From NCBI GenBank assembly GCA_030523195.1, contig JAUNJC010000005.1:1-42389 (forward strand): a stretch of 42,389 nucleotides of DNA. Direction: 5' to 3'. The translations under genes and the position numbers were made by a program. Positions 14,345 through 22,202 of this stretch are shown here, piece after piece. Numbering within the stretch: the first letter of the stretch is position 1; every line of letters begins with the position of its first letter. Below the pieces are notes generated by a model that was not told where the DNA came from, made no database searches, and saw nothing but the letters and a program-made list of their open reading frames with translations. This DNA is from Oscillospiraceae bacterium (GTDB lineage: Bacteria; Bacillota; Clostridia; Oscillospirales; Ruminococcaceae).

Positions 14345-14845
14345 TCATCCTTTCTCTTCCTCATAAATTTGCCGTGGAAGAAACGGCACTTCCATCCGCC
14401 GTTTGAAACGGAAAAATCTTGTCTGCTCATGGGCAATCGGAAACACAAAAATACATTTGAGCCGCTTTAAATTGGCACCCAGCACATCTGTGAAAATCTG
14501 GTCTCCCACAACCGCCAATGCCTCCCATGGCAGTTCCATTAAAGTCTTTGCCTCCCGAAATCCCTTTGCCAATGGTTTTTTCCCTTCGCAGACAAATGGC
14601 AGCCCCAACAAATCTGCAAACGGTTTCACCCTTGGCGGATGGTTGTTTGATACAATACACATCACAATCCCATTCTCTTTCATGTTGGCAATCCAATCTT
14701 TCACACCATCTGCCGGACGAGGATTGTCATGTGTGGTAAGGGTATTGTCCAAATCCAGCAGCAATCCTCGAATGCCAAAGTGCTGTAACATGGACGGCGT
14801 AATATCACAAACGGAACGTAATGCCACTGTTACCCGAAAAATCAT
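14345..14845 (-). CDS. yqeG: YqeG-family HAD-IIIA phosphatase
   Basis: 166 residues. The HAD motif I is LLLDLDNTLTTHD (DxDxT), motif II is in CIVSNNHPP, a conserved Lys lies in EGKKPLAKG, and motif III is VVGDQIFTDVLGAN. This is the YqeG family found across Firmicutes; its natural substrate is unsettled. The ATG at 14845 follows GGGAG by 7 bases. The upstream in-frame extension covers the promoter and is not coding. It is the first gene of yqeG-aroQ-pepP. Confidence 0.9.
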   Translation of the reverse strand: MIFRVTVALRSVCDITPSMLQHFGIRGLLLDLDNTLTTHDNPRPADGVKDWIANMKENGIVMCIVSNNHPPRVKPFADLLGLPFVCEGKKPLAKGFREAKTLMELPWEALAVVGDQIFTDVLGANLKRLKCIFVFPIAHEQTRFFRFKRRMEVPFLPRQIYEEEKG

Positions 14846-14878
14846 TGCTTCGCTCCCTTCTTTCTGAGGTCTTTCTTT

Positions 14879-14911
14879 ATTATACTGCATCTTTCCTATG
14901 GGAAATGTCAA
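14879..14911 (-). promoter_or_regulatory. Possible promoter of yqeG-aroQ-pepP
   Basis: TTGACA (14906-14911) and TATAAT (14879-14884) on the minus strand but with a 21-bp spacer, longer than usual. The two hexamers may not be used together. Confidence 0.4.
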
Positions 14912-14937
14912 AAGCAGTCGAATCATTCTTTTCTTAC

Positions 14938-14970
14938 AAAAAAACGGACGCACTTTTTCAAGTGCGTCCG
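14938..14970 (-). terminator. Terminator of rpsU
   Basis: An 11-bp perfect stem CGGACGCACTT with its complement, loop of 4, then seven T on the minus strand. Confidence 0.92.
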
Positions 14971-14991
14971 CTGTGCTGTTTGCGTCAAAAA

Positions 14992-15165
14992 TTAATATTT
15001 CCGCTTACGAGCAGCTTCAGACTTCTTCTTACGCTTTACTGAAGGCTTTTCGTAATGTTCTCTTTTCCGAACCTCAGCAATCACGCCGTCCTTAGCACAA
15101 GATCTCTTAAACCGCTTCAGAGCGGTATCCAGAGACTCATTCTTGCCAACACGAACTTCTGCCAC
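14992..15165 (-). CDS. rpsU: 30S ribosomal protein bS21
   Basis: A 57-residue basic protein, [20 protein letters not shown] followed by a Lys/Arg-rich tail ending KRKYY-like (ARKRKY). The start is GTG at 15165, 9 bases after GGAGG. An ATG immediately followed by TAA lies between the ribosome binding site and the GTG, giving AUG-UAA-GUG. bS21 sits on the small subunit near the anti-Shine-Dalgarno end of 16S rRNA. The gene is monocistronic, with its own perfect promoter, a ~205-nt structured leader and a strong terminator. Confidence 0.96.
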   Translation of the reverse strand: MAEVRVGKNESLDTALKRFKRSCAKDGVIAEVRKREHYEKPSVKRKKKSEAARKRKY

Positions 15166-15371
15166 TTACATTTCCCTCCCTTTGCCGCCACGGCAGAGGC
15201 TGATCATCCGCAAAGTTTCCCCTGCTTCTGACCTATACCACCGATGGTCCCGACATCGGAACTTCGGGATACTACATCAATCTGTCCATTAGCAATCAAC
15301 TTGGTTTTTTATTTTTATTCAGCATTGCGGCAATCCAAAGAACCATGCCATCACATGCCGTTTTCAAATAT
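15166..15371 (-). promoter_or_regulatory. Long structured 5' leader of rpsU
   Basis: About 205 nt between the promoter and the GTG. In RNA sense, UCCCGA can pair with UCGGGA, while CCGAUG can pair with CAUCGG; these use overlapping bases (about 15241-15270) and exclude each other. Near the ribosome binding site UGCCG-UGG-CGGCA forms a hairpin, and CUUUGC (15211-15216) complements GCAAAG beside GGGAGG. This suggests autoregulation or another RNA switch. No known riboswitch was recognised. Confidence 0.5.
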
Positions 15372-15377
15372 GTTTTT

Positions 15378-15406
15378 ATTATAACACACCCAGCAGAGTT
15401 TGTCAA
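15378..15406 (-). promoter_or_regulatory. Perfect sigma-A promoter of rpsU
   Basis: TTGACA (15401-15406), 17 bp, TATAAT (15378-15383) on the minus strand, within 30 bp of the leuS stop codon. Confidence 0.9.
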
Positions 15407-15434
15407 GTCTTATGGGAAGATTTTTTTATTTTGG

Positions 15435-17858
15435 TCATTTTGCCACAAAATTAACCAGTTTATTTGGTACATATATCTGCTTCAGCAGCTGTTTTCCGGC
15501 AACAGCTTCTGCAATTTTGGGTTCTGCCAATGCCTGTTCCAGTACAGCATCTTTTTCAGCCTCTACGGCAATCATCATCTTGCAGCGAACCTTGCCGTTA
15601 ATTTGCACTACAATTTCCACTGTATCTTCCTTACACAATGCTTCGTCATAGGTCGGCCAGCTCTGTTCATGCAGAATACCACTGCAATATTTTTCATACA
15701 ATTCCTCTGTAATATGCGGTGCAAATGGATTCAGCAGCAGCAGCAGGGTACGGAATTCAGCACGGTTGATGGAACCCGTTGCAACAATCTCATTTAACAA
15801 TTCCATCATCGCAGCAATAGCAGTATTGAATTTCAGCGTTTCAATATCATTGGAAACTTTCTGAATCGTTTGATGCATTTTCCGTTTCAATACTTCCCGA
15901 TAGGTATCGCCGTCAATCAGAATATCCTGCAATGCCCAGATACGATCTAAGAACCGCTTACAGCCACGAATACTGGAAGTACTCCACGGAGCTGCCTTTT
16001 CAAAATCTCCAACAAACATCTCATACAGACGCAGCGTATCTGCACCATATTCCTTGATGACATCATCCGGATTGATCACATTGCCTTTGGATTTGGACAT
16101 CTTCGTAAACTTGCCCGGATGCTCTGGATCATCTCCTAAAATCATACCATGAGAGGTTCTCCGCTGATATGGCTCCTTGGTATTGACGACACCAATATCA
16201 TACAAGAACTTATGCCAGAACCGAGAATACAGCAAGTGCAATGTAGTATGTTCCATACCGCCATTGTACCAGTCTACCGGCATCCAGTAATCGAGTGCTT
16301 CTTTAGAGGCAATGCCGTTCGGGTTCTTCGGATCGCAGTAACGCAAATAGTACCAGCTGGAACCTGCCCACTGCGGCATCGTATCGGTTTCCCGCCTTGC
16401 CGGACCGCCGCACTGCGGACAAGTCGTATTGATAAAACAATCCAGTGTAGACAGTGGACTTTCCCCAGTGTCCGTTGGCATATAGCTGTCTACATCCGGC
16501 AATGTCAACGGCAGTTCGCTCTCCGGCAGACCAACCCAGCCACACTTGTCACAATAAACCACTGGAATCGGTTCACCCCAGTAACGCTGACGAGAGAAAA
16601 TCCAGTCCCGCAGCTTGTAGTTCACTTTGGACTTGCCCTTTCCGGTTGCTTCCAGCCAGCCCTTGATTTTTATCTTAGCGTCTTCTACAGACAATCCGTT
16701 TAAGAATCCGCTGTTGACCATCGTTCCTGTTGCACAATCGGTAAAGGCTTCCTTTGTCACATCTCCGCCCTGAACCACTTCGATGATCGGCAGATCGAAC
16801 ACCTTTGCAAATTCATAGTCACGGGTGTCATGTGCCGGCACTGCCATAATCGCACCCGTGCCGTAACTCATCAGAACATAGTCAGATACGAAAATCGGAA
16901 TTTCGGTATCATTCACCGGATTGATACCACGCACACCCTTAAGACAAACACCAGTCTTTTCCTTTGCCATTTCTGTCCGCTCAAAATCAGACTTTCTTGC
17001 AGCCTTTTCCTGATATGCACGGATTTCCTCCATATTTTCCAATTTATCTGCCCATTTTTCAATCATTGGGTGTTCTGGTGAAATAACCATATAAGTTGCA
17101 CCAAACAGTGTATCTGGACGAGTCGTATAGATTTTCAGCGTATCCCCTGCGGTGGTCTGAAAGTCTACTTCCGCACCAGTGGAACGGCCAATCCAGTTCC
17201 GCTGTGCGGTCTTAATCTTTTCCAGATAATCTACCTCATCCAAATCATCCAGCAACCGCTGTGCATACTCTGTAATCTTCAGCATCCACTGCGATTTCAC
17301 CTTCTGGACGACTTCGCCGCCGCAGCGTTCACACACACCGCCAACCACTTCTTCATTTGCCAATACCACTTTACAAGAGGTACACCAGTTGACTGCCGTT
17401 TCCTTTTTATATGCCAACCCCTTCTTGAACATTTGCAGGAAAATCCACTGTGTCCAATGGAAATAATTTGGGTCTGTGGTATTAATCTCCCGTTCCCAGT
17501 CAAAAGACATGCCCAATGCCTGCAACTGAGACTTAAATCTTGCTACATTATTGGCGGTGACAATTGCCGGATGAATTTTATGTTTAATGGCGTAATTTTC
17601 TGTCGGCAAACCAAATGCATCCCATCCCATTGGAAAAAGCACATTATAGCCCTCCATCCGCCGCTTTCTGGAAACAACATCCATTGCAGTATACGGTCTT
17701 GGATGTCCAATGTGCAGCCCTTCTCCTGACGGATATGGAAACTCTACCAATGCATAAAACTTCGGTTTCGTATAGTCGTTTTCTGCATGAAACGTATTGT
17801 GTTCTGCCCAGTACCGCTGCCATTTTGCCTCAATGGCAGTAAAATCATACTTACTCAT
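15435..17858 (-). CDS. leuS: Leucyl-tRNA synthetase
   Basis: 807 residues, the usual bacterial length. The class I HIGH motif is in [17 protein letters not shown] and the KMSKS loop is [17 protein letters not shown]. Paired cysteines (CTSCK, CERCGG, CDKCG, CPQCGG) form the zinc modules, and the CP1 editing domain contains [13 protein letters not shown]. It charges tRNA-Leu in the cytoplasm. The ATG at 17858, [17 protein letters not shown], matches the family; the in-frame ATG upstream does not. It is the last gene of the long leftward run; no T-box leader is visible before it, consistent with internal operon position. Confidence 0.98.
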   Translation of the reverse strand: MSKYDFTAIEAKWQRYWAEHNTFHAENDYTKPKFYALVEFPYPSGEGLHIGHPRPYTAMDVVSRKRRMEGYNVLFPMGWDAFGLPTENYAIKHKIHPAIVTANNVARFKSQLQALGMSFDWEREINTTDPNYFHWTQWIFLQMFKKGLAYKKETAVNWCTSCKVVLANEEVVGGVCERCGGEVVQKVKSQWMLKITEYAQRLLDDLDEVDYLEKIKTAQRNWIGRSTGAEVDFQTTAGDTLKIYTTRPDTLFGATYMVISPEHPMIEKWADKLENMEEIRAYQEKAARKSDFERTEMAKEKTGVCLKGVRGINPVNDTEIPIFVSDYVLMSYGTGAIMAVPAHDTRDYEFAKVFDLPIIEVVQGGDVTKEAFTDCATGTMVNSGFLNGLSVEDAKIKIKGWLEATGKGKSKVNYKLRDWIFSRQRYWGEPIPVVYCDKCGWVGLPESELPLTLPDVDSYMPTDTGESPLSTLDCFINTTCPQCGGPARRETDTMPQWAGSSWYYLRYCDPKNPNGIASKEALDYWMPVDWYNGGMEHTTLHLLYSRFWHKFLYDIGVVNTKEPYQRRTSHGMILGDDPEHPGKFTKMSKSKGNVINPDDVIKEYGADTLRLYEMFVGDFEKAAPWSTSSIRGCKRFLDRIWALQDILIDGDTYREVLKRKMHQTIQKVSNDIETLKFNTAIAAMMELLNEIVATGSINRAEFRTLLLLLNPFAPHITEELYEKYCSGILHEQSWPTYDEALCKEDTVEIVVQINGKVRCKMMIAVEAEKDAVLEQALAEPKIAEAVAGKQLLKQIYVPNKLVNFVAK

Positions 17859-17901
17859 AGTTACTTCATCCTCTTTCCTGTTTTTCATGAAATCGTTTGC
17901 A

Positions 17902-18225
17902 TTACCTTGCAAAATAATCTTTTACATCTTTATGAAATATCAATATAGCAGCTGCACCAACATCCAGCAAACCTTCTATCAAATAAATCCAGTTTGCCCC
18001 TAAATTGGACAGATTTCCCGGTAAATTGACAAGAAAAATCAATGCCAGAAAAATTGCTGTGATATACTGACTATACGGAATCTTTTTCAGCATTGCAAAT
18101 ACCAATATAGCGGCAAACAGCAAGGATACCACGTTGCTTGCACTGAATCCAAGAATGAGGTTTAGAATGCCTTTCAGCACCATATATGCCCCCACAACAA
18201 AAACCATTTTTCTTCCGTTTTCCAT
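17902..18225 (-). CDS. Small multi-helix membrane protein of unknown function
   Basis: 107 residues with four hydrophobic segments (about 7-25, 29-46, 52-68 and 78-97) and a charged C-terminus [14 protein letters not shown] lies 7 bases before the ATG. It is between rsfS and leuS and is presumably co-transcribed. No family was recognised with confidence; it resembles small DUF-type membrane proteins of Clostridia. Confidence 0.7.
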   Translation of the reverse strand: MENGRKMVFVVGAYMVLKGILNLILGFSASNVVSLLFAAILVFAMLKKIPYSQYITAIFLALIFLVNLPGNLSNLGANWIYLIEGLLDVGAAAILIFHKDVKDYFAR

Positions 18226-18298
18226 CGAAATGCCTCCATTTCAATCGGTTCTCTGCTGCAAAATCAGATGCTCCTGCAACAGAAAAACCAATACAACG

Positions 18299-18664
18299 TC
18301 AATCTTCTTTCAGCCAACTTGTAATATCCATTTTTTCTCCGTCTGCCCAAAGCCGTTCTAACTGGTAAAAATCTCTGGTTTCCTTATAAAAGACATGTAC
18401 AATGATGTCATTGTAATCCAGTACAATCCAGTTAGAACCGTTGCCTCTGCCCTCCCGATGCAGCGGTTCAATGCCCAGCTTTGTCATCTGGTATTCTACC
18501 TCATCTGCCAATGTTTTGGTATGCGTGGTACTCGTACCATTGGCAATCACAAAATAATCTCCTAAAATCGTCAGGTCTTTTACACCAATGACCTGAATAT
18601 CCTCAGCACGCTTACTATCCAATGCCTTTACAATTGCTTCCAATGCAGTTTTCTGTGTGCTCAT
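18299..18664 (-). CDS. rsfS: Ribosomal silencing factor RsfS
   Basis: 121 residues. RsfS binds uL14 on the large subunit and blocks subunit joining in starvation. Family signatures are KAEDIQVIGV-like KRAEDIQVIGVKDLT, GDYFVIANGTSTTHTKTLADEVE, GRGNGSNWIVLDYNDIIVHVFYKETRDFYQLERLWAD. The ATG at 18664 follows AAAGGA and lies 22 bp after the LCP stop. nadD-yqeK-LCP-rsfS order is typical of Clostridia. Confidence 0.96.
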   Translation of the reverse strand: MSTQKTALEAIVKALDSKRAEDIQVIGVKDLTILGDYFVIANGTSTTHTKTLADEVEYQMTKLGIEPLHREGRGNGSNWIVLDYNDIIVHVFYKETRDFYQLERLWADGEKMDITSWLKED

Positions 18665-18686
18665 ACTTCGCTTCCTTTCTGTTTCT

Positions 18687-19925
18687 TTATTCCTCATCAT
18701 CTCGGCTATAGATATTTTGTCTGCCATCTTCTGTATCTCCATTGTGGATATCGTTCAGATTTTCTTCGGTATCAGAATAGGTGTCTTCATATTCGCTTTC
18801 CTCCACCAATTCCACAATGGTACTCTCATCGTAATACATCTCATTTTGATACGGACGGAAATGGGCATTGATCATATCAATCGCCTCTGTCTTATGAATG
18901 GAATACACGGACTGTCCTTCATGCATCAACCCTTCTCCCGGTACCATATAGACATTAACTCCGTCCATCGTCAGCCGTTCTGACGCAAAATCTGCCAGCA
19001 TGCTGATCTGCTCCAATGATAAATCAGTGGCAATCCATTCATTTTTATAAATTTTCTGCATCGCAGACATCAACTCGGTCTGGCTCATATCCAGCAATTT
19101 CTCCATCGCAGCTGCTAAGAAAATCCGCTGTGCCTTGACACGACCAATGTCCCCTTCATCATATTCTCTGCGGAAACGGACAAACCATTCTGCCTGCTGA
19201 CCATTCAGTGTCTGTTCACCGGCTTTCAGCACCTTATCTGCCTCATACATGATTTCTTCCGGCAGCGTAATCGGAATGCCGCCGATAGAATCCACGATAT
19301 TGGCAATATCCGTGCAAACCAGCTTCACATAGCAGTCGATTGTTAGACCAAAATTCTCCTGAATGGCATTGACAGCACGCTGAATCGGTGTCACATCTTT
19401 TTCCTGTCCAGTGCCATAGATACTGTTAAACTTATTAGTAGAGGGATTGGCATAATCCGGCATATAGCAATCTCTTGGAATTTGCAGAACATTCATGGTT
19501 CCTGCAAAGATATCAAACTGAAAAACCCAGTTAACATCCGCCAGTTTTCCACTCTCATCCATCCCCATAAATAATACCGTATACTGTCCCTCTACAATCT
19601 GCTGTAAATCCAAACCATCATTCTTTGGATCCTGTGTTTCTGTATCTTCCTTCAAATTTAATGCAGAGGCATCCGTCACAACGGGCTTTTGCAGCGTACC
19701 TTCCTTTTGTACCAATGGCTGCCAAACCTTAAAATATTTCATAATTGAAATCTGCTGATTCGTCATAGTACCGTTTGTCAGTGTACGATAATCAATAATT
19801 GGTGCATTCAGAATCATTACCACAATCAATACAGCACTGAGCAAAATCGAACCAGCCATTACAAGTCGATTTGCTGCTTTTCCGGTGCCCGTTCGTCTTT
19901 TTTTCATCCGACGCTTTTTTGCCAT
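18687..19925 (-). CDS. LytR-CpsA-Psr (LCP) family cell-wall glycopolymer ligase
   Basis: 412 residues. A basic cytoplasmic tail (1-20), one membrane helix (about 21-42), then an extracellular LCP domain. Conserved arginines are seen in QIPRDCYMPDYANPS and FRREYDEGDIGRVKAQR, which bind the pyrophosphate of lipid-linked glycopolymer. The C-terminus is acidic. LCP enzymes attach wall polymers to peptidoglycan. It lies in the yqeK-LCP-rsfS cluster. A second, larger LCP gene is at 38649-40166. Confidence 0.92.
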   Translation of the reverse strand: MAKKRRMKKRRTGTGKAANRLVMAGSILLSAVLIVVMILNAPIIDYRTLTNGTMTNQQISIMKYFKVWQPLVQKEGTLQKPVVTDASALNLKEDTETQDPKNDGLDLQQIVEGQYTVLFMGMDESGKLADVNWVFQFDIFAGTMNVLQIPRDCYMPDYANPSTNKFNSIYGTGQEKDVTPIQRAVNAIQENFGLTIDCYVKLVCTDIANIVDSIGGIPITLPEEIMYEADKVLKAGEQTLNGQQAEWFVRFRREYDEGDIGRVKAQRIFLAAAMEKLLDMSQTELMSAMQKIYKNEWIATDLSLEQISMLADFASERLTMDGVNVYMVPGEGLMHEGQSVYSIHKTEAIDMINAHFRPYQNEMYYDESTIVELVEESEYEDTYSDTEENLNDIHNGDTEDGRQNIYSRDDEE

Positions 19926-19956
19926 ATTTGGATCTCCTTTCCATGCGCTTCCCCAT

Positions 19957-20631
19957 TTATGATTTCATCGCTGCCACAATTGCCACATATTGATTATAGG
20001 CTTCTATGGTATGCTTCGGCAGCAAACCGCCCTTTTGCATCACTTTTTCAATGGATATTCGCAGTGCATAATACATCCCCAAATCCAAATCTCGATTCAC
20101 AGCATTCCGCAAAACGTGCACATCAATAAATGATCTGCCCTCTTCTGTCATATCAGAAAGATACACAATCTTTTCCAACGTTGTCATGCCTTTTCTGGCA
20201 ACCGTATGATACCGTACCGCATTCAGAATCGTTTGATTTCCTACACGATACTGCTGTTTCAGCATCTGTGCACCGGCAATACCATGCCAAAGTTTTTTGG
20301 ATGCCCATTCCTCGTCTGTAATCTCAAATCCCTCAGAAGCTTTCAACAACGGTTCCTGTTCTTCCGATTTCATTTCCTTACAGATATCATGCACCATACC
20401 AGTAAACTCTGCAATATCTGCATTCACATGATAAATTTCTGCGAGTCGCTTGCATTCCTTTGCAACACGGGTAGAATGCTCATACCGTTCTTTGGAAAGC
20501 CGTTGTTTCAGAACCTCCTGCATGGCCTCCGTTGCCTCCGTCACCTTTACTTCTGGTGGTGGCGGCGGTGGCGGCGGCTGTATCTTATCCTTTATTTTTT
20601 TCAAAGCAGCATTCTTCATTTCTCTTCCCAT
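19957..20631 (-). CDS. yqeK: YqeK-like HD-domain phosphohydrolase with an octaproline run
   Basis: 224 residues. After 18 basic residues come eight consecutive prolines (19-26), then an HD domain: RYEHSTRVAKECKRLA, MVHDICKE and VRYHTVARKGMTTLEKIVYLSDMTE supply the metal-binding His/Asp. YqeK proteins hydrolyse symmetrical diadenosine tetraphosphate. Translation through eight prolines should depend on EF-P, encoded at 9028-9585. The first ATG is used, 8 bases after AAGGAA; the fifth codon is an alternative start but keeps the prolines. Neighbours nadD and rsfS fit. Confidence 0.92.
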   Translation of the reverse strand: MGREMKNAALKKIKDKIQPPPPPPPPEVKVTEATEAMQEVLKQRLSKERYEHSTRVAKECKRLAEIYHVNADIAEFTGMVHDICKEMKSEEQEPLLKASEGFEITDEEWASKKLWHGIAGAQMLKQQYRVGNQTILNAVRYHTVARKGMTTLEKIVYLSDMTEEGRSFIDVHVLRNAVNRDLDLGMYYALRISIEKVMQKGGLLPKHTIEAYNQYVAIVAAMKS

Positions 20632-20711
20632 CCTTGCATTTCCTTGCTGTTTTCATCTACATAGATCAATTTTCACCTAAGGAAAACGATTTATATGATT
20701 CAGCCATACCA

Positions 20712-21311
20712 CTAATGGTACAACTGATGGAATACAATATATTTTACTACGTTTTCTGGTAAATAGCAAGTGCAATCTTGATTTTTTTTCAGCATTTCCC
20801 GAATTTTTGTAGATGATACCGGCAAAACGGTATCACAGCAAAGCCGTATCGTACCATATGCCGAAAGCTGCTTTGCTGCCTGTTCCAGCGGTATTCGGTC
20901 ATCGGTTTCCCGTGCAATCACACCCAGTTCTGCCAGAGAGAGAATTTCCCGCCAGTGATACCAGTTTTGAAATTGCAGCAGCATATCACTCCCCATCAGC
21001 AAAACCAGTTCTGCCTCCGGCTGTTCCACATGCAGACTGGAAATGGTATGCACGGTATAACTAACTGTTTTCTGCCGCAGCTCATAATCACTCACAGAAA
21101 ATGCCGGATAGGGTGCAATGGCAAGCCTGCACATTGCCAAACGATGCATACCATCTGCCACATTCTTTGCGGTCTGTTTAAACGGTGAGATATAAGTCGG
21201 AATAAACAGAACATGTTGCAAATCAAACTGCTGCATTGCTGTTTTTGCCAAATGCAGATGTCCGTTATGAATCGGATTAAAGCTGCCGCCGAAAACACCA
21301 ATCCGCCGCAT
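20712..21311 (-). CDS. nadD: Nicotinate-nucleotide adenylyltransferase
   Basis: 199 residues. It makes deamido-NAD from nicotinate mononucleotide and ATP. The nucleotidyltransferase motif GGSFNPIHNGHL is at the N-terminus and the SSTKIREML motif near the C-terminus. The ATG at 21311 overlaps the yhbY stop as TGATG; a GTG one codon earlier is also possible. The gene is part of the rdgB-yhbY-nadD-yqeK run. Confidence 0.96.
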   Translation of the reverse strand: MRRIGVFGGSFNPIHNGHLHLAKTAMQQFDLQHVLFIPTYISPFKQTAKNVADGMHRLAMCRLAIAPYPAFSVSDYELRQKTVSYTVHTISSLHVEQPEAELVLLMGSDMLLQFQNWYHWREILSLAELGVIARETDDRIPLEQAAKQLSAYGTIRLCCDTVLPVSSTKIREMLKKNQDCTCYLPENVVKYIVFHQLYH

Positions 21312-21601
21312 CACTTCAATTCAATGACCGGTTTTTTCGGATTCCGCTTATAGAGCACAAACCGGCTGCCAATTACCTGTACCACTTCAGATTCTGTTGC
21401 TTCTGCCAGCTGTTCTGCGGCTTCTCTGGCACTGAGTGTTGCATTTTCCAACACATGCAGCTTAATCAGTTCCCGCTTTCGCAGGGCATCTGCAACCTGC
21501 TGAATCAATGTTTCTCCAATGCCGTTCTTTCCAACCTGCAAAATGGTTTCATAGCTGCTCGCAATGCCTCTGAGGGTTGCCCGTTGTTTACTTGTTAACA
21601 T
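21311..21601 (-). CDS. yhbY: YhbY-family CRM-domain RNA-binding protein
   Basis: 96 residues, one CRM domain: MLTSKQRATLRGIASSYETILQVGKNGIGETLI, then KLHVLENATLSAREAAEQLAE. Family members associate with pre-50S ribosomal subunits. The ATG at 21601 follows AAAGGA by 8 bases and lies inside the 3' end of rdgB, so the genes overlap by 14 bp; the end overlaps nadD. Confidence 0.94.
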   Translation of the reverse strand: MLTSKQRATLRGIASSYETILQVGKNGIGETLIQQVADALRKRELIKLHVLENATLSAREAAEQLAEATESEVVQVIGSRFVLYKRNPKKPVIELK

Positions 21602-22202
21602 GATTGTATTCCTTTCCATTTTTCAAATATGCTTGAAATACTGCCAATGCTCTGCCACGATGGCTGACCGCATTCTTTTCTTCTTCTGTCATCTCTGCCA
21701 TGGTTTTGCTTCCAACAACAAAAATCGGATCGTATCCAAATCCATTTTTTCCTTTCGGCACAGTTCCAATTTTTCCCTCGCAATACCCGGTAAAGAACTG
21801 TGCTTTGCCTTCTTCATTCAAATAACAGATGACACACGCAAATCGTGCCGTTCTCTTTTCTGTCGGCACAGCCTGCATTTCCTCCAAAATTTTCTGACAG
21901 CGCTGTTCGTCTGTTGCATCCTCGCCGGCAAAGCGATGAGAATGTACGCCCGGTTCTCCATTGAGTGCATCTACGATCAGACCGCTATCATCAGCAATGA
22001 CTGGACAATGCAGATACTGATAAATTGCAGTCGCTTTCAATAACGCATTTTCTGCAAAGGTTTTTCCTGTTTCCGCTACCTCGATAGACACGTCTGCTTC
22101 TCTCTGAGAATGCACTGTTATCCCGAATGGCTGCAAAATTTCTTTCATCTCTTTGATTTTTCCGGCATTGTTGGAAGCAAGTACTAATGTTTGTTTCTGC
22201 AT
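21588..22202 (-). CDS. rdgB: XTP/dITP diphosphatase (RdgB/HAM1)
   Basis: 204 residues. It removes non-canonical purine triphosphates such as XTP and dITP. Motifs are LVLASNNAGKIKEMKEIL (substrate loop), FAENALLKA, VIADDSGLIVDALNGEPGVHSHRFAG and GFGYDPIF, then SHRGRAL. The start ATG overlaps the ftsY stop as TAATG, so translation is coupled. Confidence 0.97.
   Translation of the reverse strand: MQKQTLVLASNNAGKIKEMKEILQPFGITVHSQREADVSIEVAETGKTFAENALLKATAIYQYLHCPVIADDSGLIVDALNGEPGVHSHRFAGEDATDEQRCQKILEEMQAVPTEKRTARFACVICYLNEEGKAQFFTGYCEGKIGTVPKGKNGFGYDPIFVVGSKTMAEMTEEEKNAVSHRGRALAVFQAYLKNGKEYNHVNK

Noticed and set aside
17859..17901. T-box leader before leuS
   Set aside because: Only 43 bp separate leuS from the upstream gene; no T-box sequence or terminator is present.
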